The translations under genes were made by a program, and so were the position numbers. A stretch of DNA of 64,000 bases from Bacteriovorax stolpii (GTDB taxonomy: Bacteria; Bdellovibrionota; Bacteriovoracia; Bacteriovoracales; Bacteriovoracaceae). A model generated the notes under the pieces. That model did not search any database. It saw only the letters and a list, made by a program, of their open reading frames with translations, and was not told the origin of the DNA. Location: positions 57,921 to 121,920 of the forward strand of contig CAMCYI010000012.1 in NCBI GenBank assembly GCA_945883845.1, written 5' to 3'. Of this stretch, positions 62,013-64,000 are shown piece by piece. Within the stretch, counting starts at the first letter, position 1. Every line of letters begins with the position of its first letter.

Positions 62013-63839
62013 TCAGAGGTCTAAATTGTTTCTGATAAGCCCGTTGAAGAAATATTGGAGATAGGCCTTTAAAATTTTCTCATCTGAAGTCTTCTTATCT
62101 TTTAGCTCCCCCGTGCTCCAGTCGTAGAGATAGTGACTCTGCTCCTGGTTCTTAGTCAGCGAAACGACCCCGGTATTCGAAACCAGAATATAGCTCCGCC
62201 CGTCAGCAAAGTTTATCCCTGCTCCATCATCCTGCACAAAAACACTATTTCCCGTCGCTGCAAGCTTCCCATCCACTTCCACAAAATCGAGAATGCTTTT
62301 CGGAATATCCGAATGTTGTGTCACTTTTGAAATATTTTGTTTCCAATCATATCCAGGCATATACATCATCATGGGCACCCGATACCGCCCCACCATATTT
62401 TCATATTTGGGTGTGAGCAATTTCTGAGTATGATCCGAAGTGATGATGAAAAGCGTATTTGAGAACCATGGTTTATTTTCAATCGATTTAAAAAACTCTC
62501 TTAATGAATGGTCTGTATATCCGATGCTTTCGTGGATCTCGGTCTTCCCCTTGGGAAACTTACCTTTAAATTCTTTTGGTATTGGATAAGGCTGATGCGA
62601 ACTCAGAGTAAAGATCCCAGCAAAAAAAGGCTCTTTCATTTCATCAATTTGATTTCCAACATACCTCAAGTACGGCCCATCAAAAATCCCCCACGCCCCA
62701 TCGTCATCTTCTCTTGTAGGATAATCATCTTTCGAAAAATAGCGATCAAACCCATGAGACAAAGTATAGGCCTCAAACCCCATTGTCCCTCGCGCACCTG
62801 CATGAAAGAAGTGATTGGTGTAACCTGATCTTTTTAAAATCTGAGGAAAACATTGATAACTATTTCCCTGAAAAATCGACTTACTTACTGGCTCATCCAA
62901 AAGCGACGGAAGTGCACACAATACAGATGGCAACACTTCGATCGAGCGCCTTCCATTCGCGAGATGCTTCTCAAAAACTAATGATTTTTTTTGTAATTCA
63001 ATAAGAAACGGAGCATATCCCTGCTCAACATACTCCGAGGAAAAACTTTCGAGCAAAATAAGAACGACATTGGCCTTCACTACGCCTTCAATGCCTTGCT
63101 GAATTTCCCTGTGCTCCCGAATCAACTTCAACATTTCCTCTTCAGTCATGTAGGCTACTTTCTTCGGTGGCTTGCTCCCAAGTGTTCGCAGAAAGTGATA
63201 TGGCGTATTAAGTACGAGGTGACCTAACTCATTTTTCCCCTGTGTAAACGCAGACTGAACATTGATCGATTTATGCTGAAGGCCCCCGCGGATCCCCACG
63301 AAAGCAAGTCCAAGCACAACGACTCCCTGAAAGATTCGCTTCAGGACACTTACGTTTCCATCCTTGAGCTTGAAAAATTTCCGATCTACAAAATAAAACC
63401 AGATACAGAAAGCGATTCCCGCTACTGGCAGATACCAGTAATACAAAAAGACCTGTGGTAGTTGAGTTAAAATATCATCGGCCATGAGAAAGAAATCAAA
63501 CGAAAGTCTTTTCCCCAGAAAAATGAAAAGTTCGTAATCATCAAGACCAACAACAATACCAGCGAAGTTCAGCAGAATAAAAAGTGAGCGATCAAAAACT
63601 AAAAACTTTGGATTTCGAGAAGGAATTATTGAAAGAAGAATGATGGGAATATTTAAAAGACAAAGTGCCGCCACATCAAACCGAACCCCAAGGATATGAC
63701 TCTCGAAAATTTCGCTTGAATTGAACTGCTGATAAATATTGTGGTGATAAAAATAAAATCCAAGACGTAACAACGAATACGGAATCAATAAGAACGAAAG
63801 TCGCTTAATTAATCTCACAAGCTGCGGACTAATAACCAT
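62013..63839 (-). CDS. LTA-synthase-family sulfatase-fold membrane enzyme
   Basis: A 608-residue protein: four or five N-terminal membrane helices (about 1-190) and an extracytoplasmic alkaline-phosphatase-superfamily domain. Metal-site blocks VILLESFSSEYV, ANGRRSIEVLPSVL (nucleophile Ser or Thr position; here RRS), FFHAGARGTMGFEAY and FIITSDHTQ are those of the LtaS/phosphoglycerol transferase family. WGIFDGPYL is also typical. In Gram-negatives such enzymes transfer phosphoglycerol or phosphoethanolamine to periplasmic glycans or lipid A. It starts immediately after the rRNA-operon terminator on the same strand. Confidence 0.9.
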   Translation of the reverse strand: MVISPQLVRLIKRLSFLLIPYSLLRLGFYFYHHNIYQQFNSSEIFESHILGVRFDVAALCLLNIPIILLSIIPSRNPKFLVFDRSLFILLNFAGIVVGLDDYELFIFLGKRLSFDFFLMADDILTQLPQVFLYYWYLPVAGIAFCIWFYFVDRKFFKLKDGNVSVLKRIFQGVVVLGLAFVGIRGGLQHKSINVQSAFTQGKNELGHLVLNTPYHFLRTLGSKPPKKVAYMTEEEMLKLIREHREIQQGIEGVVKANVVLILLESFSSEYVEQGYAPFLIELQKKSLVFEKHLANGRRSIEVLPSVLCALPSLLDEPVSKSIFQGNSYQCFPQILKRSGYTNHFFHAGARGTMGFEAYTLSHGFDRYFSKDDYPTREDDDGAWGIFDGPYLRYVGNQIDEMKEPFFAGIFTLSSHQPYPIPKEFKGKFPKGKTEIHESIGYTDHSLREFFKSIENKPWFSNTLFIITSDHTQKLLTPKYENMVGRYRVPMMMYMPGYDWKQNISKVTQHSDIPKSILDFVEVDGKLAATGNSVFVQDDGAGINFADGRSYILVSNTGVVSLTKNQEQSHYLYDWSTGELKDKKTSDEKILKAYLQYFFNGLIRNNLDL

Positions 63840-63850
63840 ATGACCTTGAA

Positions 63851-63883
63851 TAAAAAAAAAGCCCGAATTTTACTTCGGGCTTT
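63851..63883 (-). terminator. Rho-independent terminator of the rRNA operon
   Basis: Stem AAAGCCCGAA (63858-63867) / TTCGGGCTTT (63874-63883), followed on the minus strand by nine U's. It lies about 15 nt after the 5S 3' end and 12 nt before the LTA-synthase-like ATG. Confidence 0.9.
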
Positions 63884-63897
63884 TTATAAAAATAGAG

Positions 63898-64000
63898 GGT
63901 GCATCTTGCTATTCTGACACCAAGTTCCCCTGGCACTACCTTCGCCGCAAATGAGCTTGACTTCCAGGTTCGGGATGTTACTGGGTATTTCCTCATCGCT
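63898..64000 (-). rRNA. rrf: 5S ribosomal RNA, 5' end outside window
   Basis: The minus strand reads the conserved 5S core: GCGATGAGGAAATACCC, ATCCCGAACCTGGAAGTCAAG, CGGCGAAGGTAGTGCC and CTTGGTGTCAGAATAGCAAG. About 103 nt are visible; the first 10-15 nt lie beyond the window. The 3' end is set by the GATGCACC before the terminator and may be off by a few bases. It marks the end of an rRNA operon that runs leftward into the window. Confidence 0.93.

Noticed and set aside
1..64000. CRISPR arrays, insertion sequences, prophage, tRNA genes, replication origin
   Set aside because: No regularly spaced repeats, transposases, integrases, cloverleaf sequences or DnaA-box clusters were seen by eye.

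Overview
The window is a gene-dense bacterial chromosome segment of moderate GC with no prophage, transposon, CRISPR array or tRNA that I can see. The Gram-negative envelope genes (outer-membrane barrels with C-terminal aromatic residues, many lipoproteins with clear lipoboxes), the large number of secreted metalloproteases, a transglutaminase-elicitor homologue, very large Cys-rich surface lipoproteins, and amino-acid catabolism (tryptophan 2,3-dioxygenase, leucine/methylcrotonyl-CoA pathway) together suggest a predatory or proteolytic bacterium of the Bdellovibrionota (Bacteriovorax/Peredibacter-like). This is inference: the only rRNA here is a partial 5S gene.

Layout. 1-7.6 kb: a truncated unknown gene coupled to a group III truncated haemoglobin, a lipoprotein that apparently starts at CTG, a TIGR01777 epimerase, a renalase-like flavoprotein, a patatin phospholipase, a DEAD-box helicase, an outer-membrane barrel and an SNase-type nuclease. 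7.6-13.1 kb: a queuine tRNA-ribosyltransferase that lacks the usual zinc cysteines, then two lipoproteins (one a HExxH protein) behind a secreted transglutaminase. 13.2-22.8 kb: SerC, a barrel/matrixin pair, aminopeptidase P divergent from tryptophan 2,3-dioxygenase, a 53-residue exported peptide, MurD, a METTL25-like methyltransferase and SpeD. 22.9-35.7 kb: malate dehydrogenase, an Arg/Gly-rich protein, an XRE regulator, exonuclease III, a CheY-like protein, a guanine-deaminase-like enzyme, the NfeD/slipin pair, a run of three small exported or membrane proteins (33, 126 and 83 residues), TypA, a COG2509 flavoprotein and CinA.

35.8-50.2 kb is the least explained part: a 1659-residue Cys-Cys-rich lipoprotein, UppP, an FHA-RDD membrane protein, and a rightward cassette of a 971-residue exported protein, an 844-residue lipoprotein metalloprotease ending in a CxxCH motif, and a translationally coupled bitopic protein. 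50.3-55.8 kb holds an SDR enzyme, MetG, a UvrD/Rep helicase coupled to a small membrane protein, and a small lipoprotein. 55.9-61.9 kb is a tight leftward leucine-catabolism operon (liuB, liuC, a biotin carboxylase, a separate biotinyl-carrier protein, HMG-CoA lyase and a crotonase) in which the usual single alpha subunit is split in two. The window ends with an LTA-synthase-family enzyme just downstream of the 3' end of an rRNA operon (5S plus terminator).

Functional reading: secreted proteases, phospholipase, nuclease and transglutaminase could attack or remodel other cells; aminopeptidase P, tryptophan dioxygenase and the leucine pathway would burn the released amino acids. Genes are packed so tightly that eight convergent pairs overlap at their 3' ends, and several genes appear to have leaderless starts.
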